Below are positions 1 through 10,834 of a stretch of 64,000 nt of DNA, piece after piece. The DNA is taken from NCBI GenBank assembly GCA_964535025.1, contig CAZHRW010000198.1, positions 1 to 64,000 of the forward strand. The letters run 5' to 3'. Positions within the stretch are counted from its first letter, which is position 1. Each line of letters opens with the position of its first letter. This DNA is from JAAYZK01 sp964535025. Lineage in GTDB: Bacteria > Planctomycetota > Phycisphaerae > SM23-33 > FEN-1343. The position numbers and the translations under genes are program-made. The notes under the pieces were generated by a model. That model saw only the letters and a list, made by a program, of their open reading frames with translations. It searched no databases and was not told the origin of the DNA.

Positions 1-2
1 TG

Positions 3-254
3 AACGATCCGCCCGGGCCGTTCAAGGATGATGCGAGTCTGCCGTCCGCGCTTGGCGGGGTGGCTTTTGGCAACGCCGGGGTGTATGGTCTGCGACGACG
101 CCGCCTCGGCCGATGGGTGGGCGGCTGGATGCGGAGGAAAGATGTATGGGTGGCGTGCTGTATATTGACGCGACGATGGGCATGGCGGGCGATATGTTTT
201 CGGCCGCCCTCATTGCCTTGGGCGCGCCTGCCGAGCGGGTTGCCGGCGCGATGA
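3..254 (+). other. Possible 3' end of an unrecognised upstream gene
   Basis: An open frame enters from the left edge and stops at 254. Its first 40 or so codons read like plausible protein (a Gly/Ala stretch, then a run of arginines near GVYGLRRRR), but it would overlap the well-supported downstream start at 146 by about 109 bases, which is unusual. I recognise no family. It may instead be a non-coding leader. The other two forward frames close within the first 31 bases. Confidence 0.2.
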
Positions 255-1399
255 CGCGGGCGGGCCGGTTGCTGGGCGGCGCCGACGTCCGGGCTGAAAC
301 CGTCGAATCCGGCGGGCCGGCGGGCGTTCGGCTGGCGGTGCGGCTCGAGTCGGACAGCGAGCCGCTTGCCGCGCCGCGGGCACGGGACGTGCTCGAACAG
401 GCACTCGGCCGCGAGCAGATCGACGGCGTCTACGGCGCGTTCGCCCGGCGGGCGCTGGAGATTCTCCTGGCCGCCGAACGCGAGGCCCACAGCGGCCCGG
501 CCGGTGCCGGGGGGACTTACCCCGTCGCCGCGGTCGGCGTGGCGCATACCCCCTATGAAAGCGTCGCCCCGCGGCAGCCGGCGCGGCAGGCCGACGGGAC
601 GTTCGCCATCGAGATCTTCGACGAGTTCTCCGCCGGGCTGAGGGGGCTGGACAGCTTCTCGCACGTGTACATCCTCAGCTACCTGCATCGTTCGCGCGGC
701 TGGTCGCTGACCGTCACGCCGCCGTGGCAGCGGCCGGCGGACCGGCGGCACGTCGGGCTGTTCGCGAGCCGTTCGCCCAATCGCCCCAGCCCGATCGGTC
801 TGACGCTGACGGACCTGCGCGGGATCGAGGGCAACCGTCTGATCACCGGCCCGCTCGATCTGTTCAATGGCACGCCCGTCCTCGACGTCAAGCCGCACGT
901 GGCGTCCCTCGACGTCGGCGACGTGGGCAACGACGGCTGGCTCGCCGACACCGAGCACCTGTCGCTTCACCGCAAGGGCGTTCCCCACCGCCACGACAGC
1001 GAGCAGCCCGTGCTGCACGAGGCCGCCGACATCGTGGTCGACGTCGTCGGCGCCGCCGTCGGCCTGGCGTGTTTGGACATCTCGCCGGAGACGGCCGTCT
1101 GGGCGGCTCCGGTGGCGGTAGGCGGCGGCGAGGTGCGTTGTTCGCACGGCGTTCTGCCGGTCCCGGCGCCGGCGACGTTGGCCATCCTCAAGACCCACCG
1201 GCTGCCGCACGTGACCGGGCCGGTGGATGTGGAACTGCTGACCCCCACGGGCGCGGCCCTGCTGGCGGCACTGAAGCCGACGTGGCGGCCGGTGCGCCGC
1301 CGCCGGCCCGTGGGATACGGCTACGGCACACGCGAACTGGCGATCCCCAACGCCGTGAAGCTGTCGCTCTTGCCCCGCGGCACGGACCGGCAACCATAA
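146..1399 (+). CDS. LarC-type nickel-pincer cofactor protein with a nested TrmO tRNA methyltransferase domain
   Basis: The 417-aa protein starts like LarC (residues 4-27, DATMGMAGDMF). It runs through the helical segment to about residue 115, then breaks into a complete TrmO/TsaA-type domain (about 125-272, with ILSYLHRS and FASRSPNRPSPIGLT, the S-adenosylmethionine-binding region). LarC then resumes at about 284-411 (HEAADIVVDVVGAA, SHGVLPVPAPAT, LLTPTGAALL, GYGTREL). LarC inserts nickel into the lactate-racemase pincer cofactor; TrmO N6-methylates t6A37 of tRNAs. The protein ends where LarC1 ends, so the LarC2 domain that full LarC carries is absent. I chose the ATG at 146 because GGAGGAAA (133-140) sits just upstream; an in-frame ATG at 113 lacks this. 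The domain reading is firm; whether both activities survive is inference. No larB or larE lies within the window. Confidence 0.85.
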   Translation: MGGVLYIDATMGMAGDMFSAALIALGAPAERVAGAMTRAGRLLGGADVRAETVESGGPAGVRLAVRLESDSEPLAAPRARDVLEQALGREQIDGVYGAFARRALEILLAAEREAHSGPAGAGGTYPVAAVGVAHTPYESVAPRQPARQADGTFAIEIFDEFSAGLRGLDSFSHVYILSYLHRSRGWSLTVTPPWQRPADRRHVGLFASRSPNRPSPIGLTLTDLRGIEGNRLITGPLDLFNGTPVLDVKPHVASLDVGDVGNDGWLADTEHLSLHRKGVPHRHDSEQPVLHEAADIVVDVVGAAVGLACLDISPETAVWAAPVAVGGGEVRCSHGVLPVPAPATLAILKTHRLPHVTGPVDVELLTPTGAALLAALKPTWRPVRRRRPVGYGYGTRELAIPNAVKLSLLPRGTDRQP

Positions 1400-1443
1400 G
1401 GGGACGGCGGTCCCCGTGTCCTCGAATGTGACGCTGAAGCGTC
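1400..1443. terminator. Two small hairpins between convergent genes
   Basis: GGGGAC/GTCCCC (1400-1415, GGCG loop) and GACGCT/AGCGTC (1430-1443, 2-base loop) fill the gap between the LarC-TrmO stop and the SGNH hydrolase stop. Neither has a T-run, so intrinsic termination is only suggested. Confidence 0.35.
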
Positions 1444-2760
1444 CTACTCCACCGCCGCCTTCAGGCCCTTGAAGAAGATCTCGTGGCCCATGTCGACGGG
1501 GTGATTGATGCAGGTCCCCAGCGGGATCATGTAGTTGTACCCCAGCTTGGGCAGATCGGTCCACACCTGGTAGCTGTCGACGACACAGGCCCCGCCGGCG
1601 GCGCCGACGCGCCGGACGGCGGCGGCGTAGTCGGCCATGTTGCCCACGGTGGACGACCAGCCGCGGTTCTTCATCGCCGGGGTCAGCAGGATCACCGCGG
1701 CGCCGGCGTCGCCGCAGCGGCGGACGAGGGTGGTGAGGTTCGCCGCGTAGCGCGAGGGGGGCACCATGTTGGTGTCGGTCGTGCCCCGCCGGTTCTCGTC
1801 GTTGGCGCCGAAGAGGATGACCACCAGGTCGGGCTCATGGGCGAGGACCTCGGCGTCGAGGCGCTTGAGGGCGCCGTTCGTGTCGTCGCCGCCTTGGCCG
1901 CTCATGACCACGACGATCTGCGAGCCGGTCGGCCGGAGCACCTCGGTCCGTTTGGTGGCGAGGACCTCCCGCTCCGGATAGCGCTGCTGCAGGTACGTGC
2001 GGAACCGATCGACGAACGAACCCTTGCCGTCGCGGAAGTCCCGTGCCCCCTGGGCGGTGATACTGTCGCCGAAGAAGACGATCGTCACCGGCCCGTCGCC
2101 GGCGAGCTTCGCCTTCACCGACTGCAGCGCCGCCTCGCCCGTCACCGGCGGGATGCCCGTGCAGGCCGGGTCGATGAAGTTGAGGTTGGCCTCCGTCAGC
2201 GTCGTCGTGTTGGCCGGCAGATAAACGCTCAGCACGGCGGTGTGTCCCTCGGCCGGGGCCGGCAGGACGGGTTGTCGGCTGTCGGCCTTACCCGTCACGA
2301 CGCTGTACCTGCCGTCCGGGCCGCGCTGGATGAGATCGAGCCGCGTGGCGGTGTAGTCGTAGGCGATCTTCACCTCCGTCTCGGGCGTGATCCGCCCGCC
2401 GGCGATCGCCCCGACGGTGCCCCAGTCCCAGTCGACGGCGTAGTCGGCGCCCTCCGTCAACGTCACGTCCGGCGCGTCGGCGAGCGTCACCACCAGCGAG
2501 CCGCGACGGAGCGTTCGGAACCGCCACGACGTCCCCGGCAGGTACAGTCCCTGCCGCCACGTCGGCTTGACGACCTCCAGCGACGCGGTCATCGTGTGGT
2601 GCTTCACCGCCAGCGGCGCGATCGTGAGCGTCTGCTCCGTCTCGCCGAACGTCAATGTCATCCCGTCGATTCGCACCTGCGACGGCTTGAGCAGCGGGGC
2701 GCCTTGGACAGCCGCGGCGAGCATCAACGTGAAAGCAACGGTTAACAGCAGGGCTTTCAT
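1444..2760 (-). CDS. Secreted SGNH/GDSL-family hydrolase
   Basis: A 438-aa exported esterase/lipase-fold protein. Residues 1-22 form a signal peptide (MKALLLTVAFTLMLAAAVQG/A). Residues 25-200 form a beta-rich N-terminal region. The SGNH domain follows, with FFGDSITAQ (nucleophile Ser233), block III FGANDENRRG (318-326) and a C-terminal DMGH (Asp423, His426). Family members deacylate sugars, glycans or lipids; the substrate cannot be told. The start is the ATG at 2760, preceded by AAGGAGT; a longer frame from 2796 would bury the signal peptide. It is convergent with the LarC-TrmO gene and divergent from the DUF255 gene. Acetyl-xylan-type esterase activity would suit the carbohydrate-degrading genes nearby, but this is only an inference. 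Confidence 0.85.
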   Translation of the reverse strand: MKALLLTVAFTLMLAAAVQGAPLLKPSQVRIDGMTLTFGETEQTLTIAPLAVKHHTMTASLEVVKPTWRQGLYLPGTSWRFRTLRRGSLVVTLADAPDVTLTEGADYAVDWDWGTVGAIAGGRITPETEVKIAYDYTATRLDLIQRGPDGRYSVVTGKADSRQPVLPAPAEGHTAVLSVYLPANTTTLTEANLNFIDPACTGIPPVTGEAALQSVKAKLAGDGPVTIVFFGDSITAQGARDFRDGKGSFVDRFRTYLQQRYPEREVLATKRTEVLRPTGSQIVVVMSGQGGDDTNGALKRLDAEVLAHEPDLVVILFGANDENRRGTTDTNMVPPSRYAANLTTLVRRCGDAGAAVILLTPAMKNRGWSSTVGNMADYAAAVRRVGAAGGACVVDSYQVWTDLPKLGYNYMIPLGTCINHPVDMGHEIFFKGLKAAVE

Positions 2761-2916
2761 ACCAGACTCCTTCCATGGTGGGCCACACCCCAGCATAACA
2801 GAAACGGACCCGGCGTGTCAGCCCCCTCGGCGGCCCACGCAGTCCTTGCGGGGGCGCCGTTCGTGAACACGCCTCGACAGGGAGCACACGCGACACGGAA
2901 CCGCCCGCCGTTGTAG

Positions 2917-2943
2917 TTGCATGGGTTGCGACCCGCCTAGAAT
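2917..2943 (+). promoter_or_regulatory. Weak candidate promoter for the DUF255 gene
   Basis: TTGCAT (2917-2922) and TAGAAT (2938-2943) are 15 bp apart, shorter than ideal. The pair is 37 bp before the ATG at 2980. Confidence 0.3.
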
Positions 2944-2979
2944 CATTCAGAGGGGCTGCCAGGCGTGGAGGGGCGGAGG

Positions 2980-5322
<2,343 letters not shown>

Positions 5323-5366
5323 GGGGCGGGCCCGTGGAAAGCGTGCCGATGCCTACCGCCGCCGTC

Positions 5367-5395
5367 TTGTCCCAATCGCCGTCCCATGCTATAGT
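5367..5395 (+). promoter_or_regulatory. Sigma-70-like promoter of the dockerin protein gene
   Basis: TTGTCC (5367-5372), a 17-bp spacer and TATAGT (5390-5395). The leader to the ATG at 5521 is about 120 bases. The same -10 (TATAGT) recurs at the feo and oxidoreductase promoters in this window. Confidence 0.6.
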
Positions 5396-5520
5396 ATGCG
5401 TGAAGGCATCACGGCCGACATCGTGCTCGCCCACGACGATCCAGCCCTGCCAAGCCGTGCCATCCGGGCCTTGATTGCCTCCCAGCCCGCCACCCGAGAG
5501 GTCAGAGAAGGAGAGGACAG

Positions 5521-6906
5521 ATGATCAGTCGAGTCACCCGGTATGCCGTGTCGGCCGTCGCGGCCGCGATCCTTGCGCTGCCCGTCACCGCGGCCGCCCA
5601 GAGCCCCTACGCCCAGTGGTCCCGCGGACCGTCGACGGATCCGGACTACTTCCCCATCGGCGTGTGGCTGCAGTCGCCGAGCCGGGCGTCGCAGTATCTC
5701 GCGGCCGGGATCAACATCTACGTGGGGCTGTGGCAGGGCCCCACCGAGCAGCACCTGTCGCAACTGGCGGCGGCGGGGATGCAGACCATCTGCTCGCAGA
5801 ACTCCGTCGGCCTGGCCCACATCAACGACCCGACCATCATCGGCTGGCTGCAGACCGACGAGCCGGACAACGCCCAGTCGAACCCGAGCGGCGGCTATTA
5901 CTCGCCGATCGCGCCGCTGCCGAGCACCACGTGGGACACCTATCCCGGCACGGACATCTACACCCGCTACCAGGGGATGAAGTCGAAGGACCTCTCCCGG
6001 CCGGTCCTGCTGAACCTCGGCCAGGGCGTGGCCTACGACAACTACATCGGTCGCGGCATCCGGCGAAACCACCCGGAGGACTACCCCGAGTACATCCAGG
6101 GCTGCGATATCGTCTCGTTCGACATCTACCCGGTCGCCTCGGACAACCCGGAGATCGACAACAAGATCTGGCTGCCCGCCTACGGCGTCGAGCGGCTGAT
6201 CGAATGGTCCGAGCCGAACCAGCCGGTGTGGAACTGGATCGAGTGCACCGACATCCACGGGTATGGCATGGCCACGCCCACGCAGGTCCGGGCCGAGGTG
6301 TGGATGTCGCTGATCAACGGGTCGATGGGCATCGGTTACTTTGTGCACGAATTCGAACCCTTCGTCGAGCCCGGCTTGCTGACCCACCCGGACATGCTCG
6401 CCGCCGTCACCGCGATGAACTGGCAGATCCACGCCCTCGCCCCGGTGCTCAACAGCCCGACGATCACGGGAAGCCTCTACGTGAGCACCTCCAGCCCGAT
6501 CGTGCCGATCGAAACCATGGTCAAGCGCCTCGACGGCGTGACCTACGTGTTCACCGTCGCGGCCCGCAACGGCGCGACGACGGGGACGTTCCTCAGCTTC
6601 GACCTGCCCCCGCTGGCCGTCGCCAAGGTGATCGGGGAGGATCGTGAGATCCCCGTCCTGGGCGGGCAGTTCGCCGATGCGTTCGATCCTTACGAGGTGC
6701 ACCTGTACAAGATCCTCTCCCGCTGGCCCGGCGACGCCGACGGCGACAGCGACGTCGATCTCGACGACTTCGCCCTGCTCAAGCAGCACTTCGGCACCGG
6801 CAGCGGCGCGACGTGGGAGGATGGGGACTTCGACAAGGACGGGGATGTCGACCTCGACGACTTCGCCCTGCTCAAGCAGAACTTCGGCGTCGACCTGACC
6901 GGCTGA
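5521..6906 (+). CDS. Secreted protein with C-terminal dockerin-type calcium-binding repeat, probable TIM-barrel hydrolase-like body
   Basis: A 461-aa exported protein. Residues 1-26 are a signal peptide (VAAAILALPVTAAAQ). The body (about 30-390) has features of a glycoside-hydrolase-like barrel: FPIGVWLQSP, IIGWLQTDEPDN and SFDIYPVASDN, with acidic residues where catalytic groups would be expected, though I cannot assign a family. Residues 404-459 contain two dockerin-like EF-hand loops (DADGDSDVDLDD and DFDKDGDVDLDD), each followed by FALLKQ-x-FG. In planctomycetes such tails are common and cellulosome partners are generally lacking, so the tail may anchor or stabilise rather than dock. AAGGAGAGG precedes the ATG. 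The substrate is unknown. Confidence 0.75.
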   Translation: MISRVTRYAVSAVAAAILALPVTAAAQSPYAQWSRGPSTDPDYFPIGVWLQSPSRASQYLAAGINIYVGLWQGPTEQHLSQLAAAGMQTICSQNSVGLAHINDPTIIGWLQTDEPDNAQSNPSGGYYSPIAPLPSTTWDTYPGTDIYTRYQGMKSKDLSRPVLLNLGQGVAYDNYIGRGIRRNHPEDYPEYIQGCDIVSFDIYPVASDNPEIDNKIWLPAYGVERLIEWSEPNQPVWNWIECTDIHGYGMATPTQVRAEVWMSLINGSMGIGYFVHEFEPFVEPGLLTHPDMLAAVTAMNWQIHALAPVLNSPTITGSLYVSTSSPIVPIETMVKRLDGVTYVFTVAARNGATTGTFLSFDLPPLAVAKVIGEDREIPVLGGQFADAFDPYEVHLYKILSRWPGDADGDSDVDLDDFALLKQHFGTGSGATWEDGDFDKDGDVDLDDFALLKQNFGVDLTG

Positions 6907-7076
6907 CGGTCGTCGCGTCCGACCGCCCCGGCGCCATGATGGGCGACGCGATCGCCCGCCGGCCGCTCCTGCGCCGATCGCCTTGACCCTTGCGTTGGGC
7001 GGGCCGCGCGTTACGATCCCGCTGGTGCCCGGCCGTACGGACCGACGCCGGCGGCGGGCGCGGGATCGGGAGGCGT

Positions 7077-8495
7077 ATGAGCGCGTACGACTGCGACTGC
7101 AAGCGGCGGCCGGCCCGTCGGACGCCCCGACATGTGGCGGTGGTGGTGCTGGCCGTCTGCGTGACAACGGCCGCGGCCGCCGACAGCGCGGTCCGCCGGC
7201 GGGTCGTCCAGGCCGCGGAGCGTCATGCCCGCGCGGCGCTGATGGAGCAGGTTTACGCCGAGCAACTCTCGCCGACGCTGACGGTCGGCTCACTGGTCAC
7301 GGCTCACCCGGCCGTCGGCGCGGAGCTGGCGTCGTGGGTGGCGTCGGTGGGGCCGGCCACCCCGCCACGCTGGGGCGAGGACGCGGCGTGCGAGGTGACG
7401 GTGCAGGTGGCGGTGCAGTGGCTGCTGGCGCGCCTGCGGGATGCGTGCGGCGACCACGACGTCGCCGAGCTGCCCGCCGAGCGATGGGAGGCGCTGATCG
7501 ACGCGGCGGGACGGCGCGTGCTCCGCGCGACGAGCGTCGCCTCGGCGCCGGCGGGCGGCGCGCCCGATCCGTCGCGGCTGCCGTCCATCTGGCGGCGGTA
7601 CGCCGATGCGGACGGCCGCGTTCGGGCCGCCGAAGCCGCCCGGGCGGATGCGGCCCGCACACTCGTGCGGCAATTCGAGCGCCATACCATCGCCAACGGT
7701 GTCACCGGCGGGGACCTGCTGGGCGAGACCCCGGCCGTGCGGGAGGCGTTCGAAGCCTTCTGCGCCCGCGCGCCGGCGATCGGGCGTCCCACCTACCGCG
7801 ACGATGCGCTGATCGTGGAGGTCCGCCTGGAACTGACGGCCGCCGCGGTCGGGCGGTGGCTGACCGCCCACGCCCCGGCCCCGGCCACGGGCGACGAGGC
7901 CGCCGCCGGCGCGCTGCGGGCGTTGGCCGAGGCAACCGACACGCTCTTCGCCGCCGCCGGCAACGGCGTGCCGCCCGAGCACCTGGCGGCGGTCGCGTCG
8001 GCGCCCGCGCGGCCGGTCGTCGATGCGGCGCCGCCCTGGCCGCCGGTGCTTCAGGCTGCGGGACAGGCGGCGCCGGATGGGGCGTCGGCCCAGGCGAAGC
8101 TGCGGGCGATGCGGCGCGCCGAGGCGATCGCCCGGGCGGCGCTGGCCCGCCGGGTGGCGGCGCTGGAGGTCGCCCCGTCGGCGACGGTGGGATCGCTGGC
8201 CGAGGCGCACGGCGAGCTGCACGAGGCCGTCGGCGTTTGCGTGGCGGCGGCGCGGGTTCTGCGGTCGCCCTGGACCGCCGACGGTCGGGCGGAGGTGATC
8301 GTCGAGCTGCCCACCGGACCGCTCGGCCGCGCCGTGGCCGTGTGGCGGTGCCGGGCGGCGGTCAGGCGAACGGCAACCCGCCCGGCATATCCTGCTGGGA
8401 CGAGTGGGGCGGCTGGAACCGCCGGGGGAAATGATCGTAGCCAGTCAGGTCGAATGGGTCGGTCCGCACCGCCCACGGCAGCTCCAGGTCGCTGA
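7077..8495 (+). CDS. Exported protein with three LPP20-like modules
   Basis: A 472-aa protein with a membrane/signal segment (about 19-35, VAVVVLAVCVTTAAAAD). It then carries three spaced copies of the same module (about 40-120, 183-263 and 342-422). Each begins with an Ala/Arg-rich helix (for example RRAEAIARAALARRVAAL), followed by a TVGSL..AH or equivalent turn, and ends in a strand such as AEVIVELPTGPLG. This pattern fits the LPP20 lipoprotein fold, but the N-terminus has no clear lipobox and the assignment is mine from pattern only. The start is the ATG at 7077 behind GGGAGG. The frame overlaps the convergent oxidoreductase gene by 134 bases, and its last 40 residues look like antisense of that gene, so a lost stop is possible. 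Confidence 0.65.
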   Translation: MSAYDCDCKRRPARRTPRHVAVVVLAVCVTTAAAADSAVRRRVVQAAERHARAALMEQVYAEQLSPTLTVGSLVTAHPAVGAELASWVASVGPATPPRWGEDAACEVTVQVAVQWLLARLRDACGDHDVAELPAERWEALIDAAGRRVLRATSVASAPAGGAPDPSRLPSIWRRYADADGRVRAAEAARADAARTLVRQFERHTIANGVTGGDLLGETPAVREAFEAFCARAPAIGRPTYRDDALIVEVRLELTAAAVGRWLTAHAPAPATGDEAAAGALRALAEATDTLFAAAGNGVPPEHLAAVASAPARPVVDAAPPWPPVLQAAGQAAPDGASAQAKLRAMRRAEAIARAALARRVAALEVAPSATVGSLAEAHGELHEAVGVCVAAARVLRSPWTADGRAEVIVELPTGPLGRAVAVWRCRAAVRRTATRPAYPAGTSGAAGTAGGNDRSQSGRMGRSAPPTAAPGR

Positions 8496-9624
8496 ACAAC
8501 GCCGCTTCGCTGGCCGCCTGCGGGATGGCCGCGTCGATCCCGTCGATGATCGTCTTGGTCGACGGGCCCTCGCCCTGGATGCGGAGGAACTCCTTGCCGA
8601 TCCGGCGCACGGTCCCGGCCGACTCGAACGCGGCGTTGACCGTCAGGGTGTGCGGGCGGCACATCTCCAGCGAGCAGCGAAGCAGGGACGGATCATTCGC
8701 CTCGGCGGCGGCGATGAAGTTCTCGAACTTGGCCACGTCGAGCTGCGAGTCGTCCAGGGCCGGCTCCTCGATCCGCCCGTCGTTGGTCCGCAGGCTCGCC
8801 CGCCCCGGGCTGTGGAAGGCGACGCCCTCGCTGCCGTGCACGACGACCTCGGGGTTGAAATGCTGGTCGGCGCACAGCGTGGCCAGGAAGAAGCAGCGCG
8901 GCCCCTCGCGGGTGAGGATCTCGACGGCGGCGGTGTCCTCGCTGTCGATGGCGTGGCCGGCGTACAACTCGGCCCGCACCGCCACGGGCGTCGCCAGCGT
9001 GCGGCGGCGGGGCGAGGCGAGGTAGAGCATGTTCAGCAGGTAGTGCGCCAGCGGGTTGTTGATCGACCCGTCGAGGACCCACCGGTCGCCCAGGCGTACC
9101 CGCCCGGCCCAGGCGGCCCGCTGGTAGTACTCCTGCTTGCGGATCCACCCGGCGGTGCAGGTGATGCGGTCGATCGTCCCCAGGGCGCCCTCGCCGACGC
9201 GGAGCTTCAGCAGCGCCATGCTGCGGCTGTGCAGCCATTGGAACCCCACCGCACAGAGACGCCCGGCGGCGCGGGCGGCGGCGACCATCTCGTCGAAGTC
9301 CTGGATGGTCGCGGCGGCGGGCTTCTCGAGGAAGACGTGGTAGCCGCTGCGGACCGCCGCGATCGTCAGCGGCGCGTGCGTGTGGATCGGCGTGGGGATC
9401 GTCACCGCGTCCATCTTGCCGCGCATCGCGTCGAACATCACCTCCGCGTCGTTGAAGATCGCCACGCCCTGGCCACGCAACTCCTCCAGCCGCGCCGAGT
9501 GGTTCGCCGGATCGATCACCGCCGTGGCGACGATCCGGCAGGCCCCGCTGCGCTGCACCTCCTCCAACGCCCGCCAGTGATTGCTCGCGAAGCCCCCGAT
9601 CCCGAGGATCCCGATCCGCACCAT
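8362..9624 (-). CDS. Gfo/Idh/MocA-family NAD(P)-dependent oxidoreductase
   Basis: A 420-aa cytoplasmic sugar or inositol dehydrogenase-like protein. The N-terminal Rossmann domain opens with MVRIGILGIGGFASNHW, and the family EKP motif (FLEKPAAATIQDFDE, about residue 100) and a C-terminal alpha/beta domain follow. GFQWLHSRS and LAHYLLNML occupy the catalytic region. The family oxidises or reduces sugars and their derivatives; the exact substrate cannot be read. The start is ATG 9624, with GGAAGGGAG upstream and a promoter at 9661-9689; an open frame continuing to 9948 has no such support. It overlaps the converging LPP20-like gene at its 3' end. Confidence 0.85.
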   Translation of the reverse strand: MVRIGILGIGGFASNHWRALEEVQRSGACRIVATAVIDPANHSARLEELRGQGVAIFNDAEVMFDAMRGKMDAVTIPTPIHTHAPLTIAAVRSGYHVFLEKPAAATIQDFDEMVAAARAAGRLCAVGFQWLHSRSMALLKLRVGEGALGTIDRITCTAGWIRKQEYYQRAAWAGRVRLGDRWVLDGSINNPLAHYLLNMLYLASPRRRTLATPVAVRAELYAGHAIDSEDTAAVEILTREGPRCFFLATLCADQHFNPEVVVHGSEGVAFHSPGRASLRTNDGRIEEPALDDSQLDVAKFENFIAAAEANDPSLLRCSLEMCRPHTLTVNAAFESAGTVRRIGKEFLRIQGEGPSTKTIIDGIDAAIPQAASEAALFSDLELPWAVRTDPFDLTGYDHFPRRFQPPHSSQQDMPGGLPFA

Positions 9625-9660
9625 GGTCGACTCCCTTCCTGCAAGAGCTTTCTTTGCAGA

Positions 9661-9689
9661 ACTATAGCGAACCGACCCGGCCGCGACAA
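9661..9689 (-). promoter_or_regulatory. Sigma-70-like promoter of the Gfo/Idh/MocA gene
   Basis: Read on the minus strand: TTGTCG (9689-9684), 17 bp, TATAGT (9666-9661). It lies 37 bp upstream of ATG 9624, which supports that start. Confidence 0.6.
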
Positions 9690-9916
9690 GCCTGCGGTCG
9701 CCCCCGGGCGATCTGCCAGGCGACCCTTCGGGGCGGTCCCGTCGTATAATGCATGCAAGGCATGGAAAGCACGGTGGATGCGGACGGCGGATCCCCGTGC
9801 GGGTCACGAACTTACCCGGGACGGGGCCTGTTTTGGCGAACCTCATTGCCACACGAGTGGCGTTCCATTGCCACAAGTACTCGAAGCCCGCGGCCGCTAC
9901 AATCGAAGGACGGCCG

Positions 9917-9945
9917 CTGGCATCCGGGGGATTTTCGGGTATACT
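9917..9945 (+). promoter_or_regulatory. Candidate promoter of the nfnAB-like operon
   Basis: CTGGCA (9917-9922), 17 bp, TATACT (9940-9945). The -10 is strong and the -35 matches at four positions. The leader is about 55 bases. Confidence 0.45.
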
Positions 9946-10003
9946 CAAGGGACTTCCCGCCGGGTCGGGATTCGGGTTGTGTGACGTAAGTGGAGACGAA
10001 GTA

Positions 10004-10834
10004 ATGTATAAGGTCGTCAGTACCGAAGTGATCGCCCCGTCGGTGCACCGGCTGGTGGTCCAGGCCCCCCGGGTTGCCGCGGCCCGCCGGCCGGGTCAGT
10101 TCGTGATCGTTCGCTCCGGCACGGATGCCGAGCGGATCCCGCTGACGATCGCCGACGCGGACGCCGAGGCGGGCACGATCACGCTGATCGTCCAGGCCAT
10201 CGGTCAGGGCACGCGGGAGATCGCCGCCGTCGGCGCCGGCGGCGCGCTGCGCGACGTGGCGGGCCCGCTGGGCCAGCCGACGGAGATTCGCAAGGTCGGT
10301 CGGGTCGCCTGTGTCGGCGGGGGGGTCGGCACGGCGGTGCTGTTCCCGCTGGCCAAGGCGCTGGCCGAGGCGGGCAACGCGGTGACCACGATCATCGGCG
10401 GGCGGAGCGAGCCGTTCGTGATCCTCCGCGACGAGCTGGCCGCCTTCAGTACCGAGGTGCTCACGGCGACCGAGGACGGCTCACTGGGGGTCAAGGGCTT
10501 TGTGACGGCGGTGCTGGCGGAGCTGCTGGACGATCCGGCCCGCGTGCCGGCGGCCGTCTACGCCGTCGGCCCCGTGCCGATGATGGCCGCGGTGGTCGAG
10601 CAGACGCGGCCGAGGCAGATCAAGACGATCGTCAGCCTCAACCCGATCATGATCGACGGGACGGGCATGTGCGGCGGCTGCCGCGTCACCGTCGGCGGGC
10701 AGACGAAGTTCGCCTGCGTGGACGGCCCGGAATTCGACGGCCACGAGGTCGACTTCGTCGAGCTGGCCGATCGCCAGCGAACCTACGCCGAGCACGAGTG
10801 CCGGCTCACCGCCGGTCCGCCGGAGCATGACTGA
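10004..10834 (+). CDS. nfnA: Ferredoxin-NADP oxidoreductase subunit alpha (NfnA/SudB-like flavoprotein)
   Basis: A 276-aa FAD- and NAD-binding electron-transfer subunit of the dihydroorotate dehydrogenase B / sulfide dehydrogenase type. The N-terminal FAD barrel (APSVHRLVVQAP, PGQFVIVRSG, ERIPLTIADAD) is followed by a nucleotide-binding segment (VACVGGGVGTAVLFPLAKAL). The C-terminal [2Fe-2S] region has GMCGGCRV and FACVDGPEFDG. With the next gene it should form an NfnAB-type complex, which either bifurcates electrons between NADH, ferredoxin and NADPH or acts as an NADPH-linked sulfur/glutamate-synthase-like enzyme; sequence alone does not decide. The ATG at 10004 has GGAGA upstream. The stop shares one base with the following start (TGATG). 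Confidence 0.85.
   Translation: MYKVVSTEVIAPSVHRLVVQAPRVAAARRPGQFVIVRSGTDAERIPLTIADADAEAGTITLIVQAIGQGTREIAAVGAGGALRDVAGPLGQPTEIRKVGRVACVGGGVGTAVLFPLAKALAEAGNAVTTIIGGRSEPFVILRDELAAFSTEVLTATEDGSLGVKGFVTAVLAELLDDPARVPAAVYAVGPVPMMAAVVEQTRPRQIKTIVSLNPIMIDGTGMCGGCRVTVGGQTKFACVDGPEFDGHEVDFVELADRQRTYAEHECRLTAGPPEHD

Noticed and set aside
6983..8434. Alternative frame over the LPP20-like gene
   Set aside because: It is Gly/Arg-rich without a signal peptide, whereas the chosen frame has a membrane segment, a ribosome site and an internal repeat.
9625..9948. N-terminal extension of the first Gfo/Idh/MocA protein
   Set aside because: A promoter and ribosome site lie between the extension and ATG 9624, and the Rossmann fold starts at that ATG.
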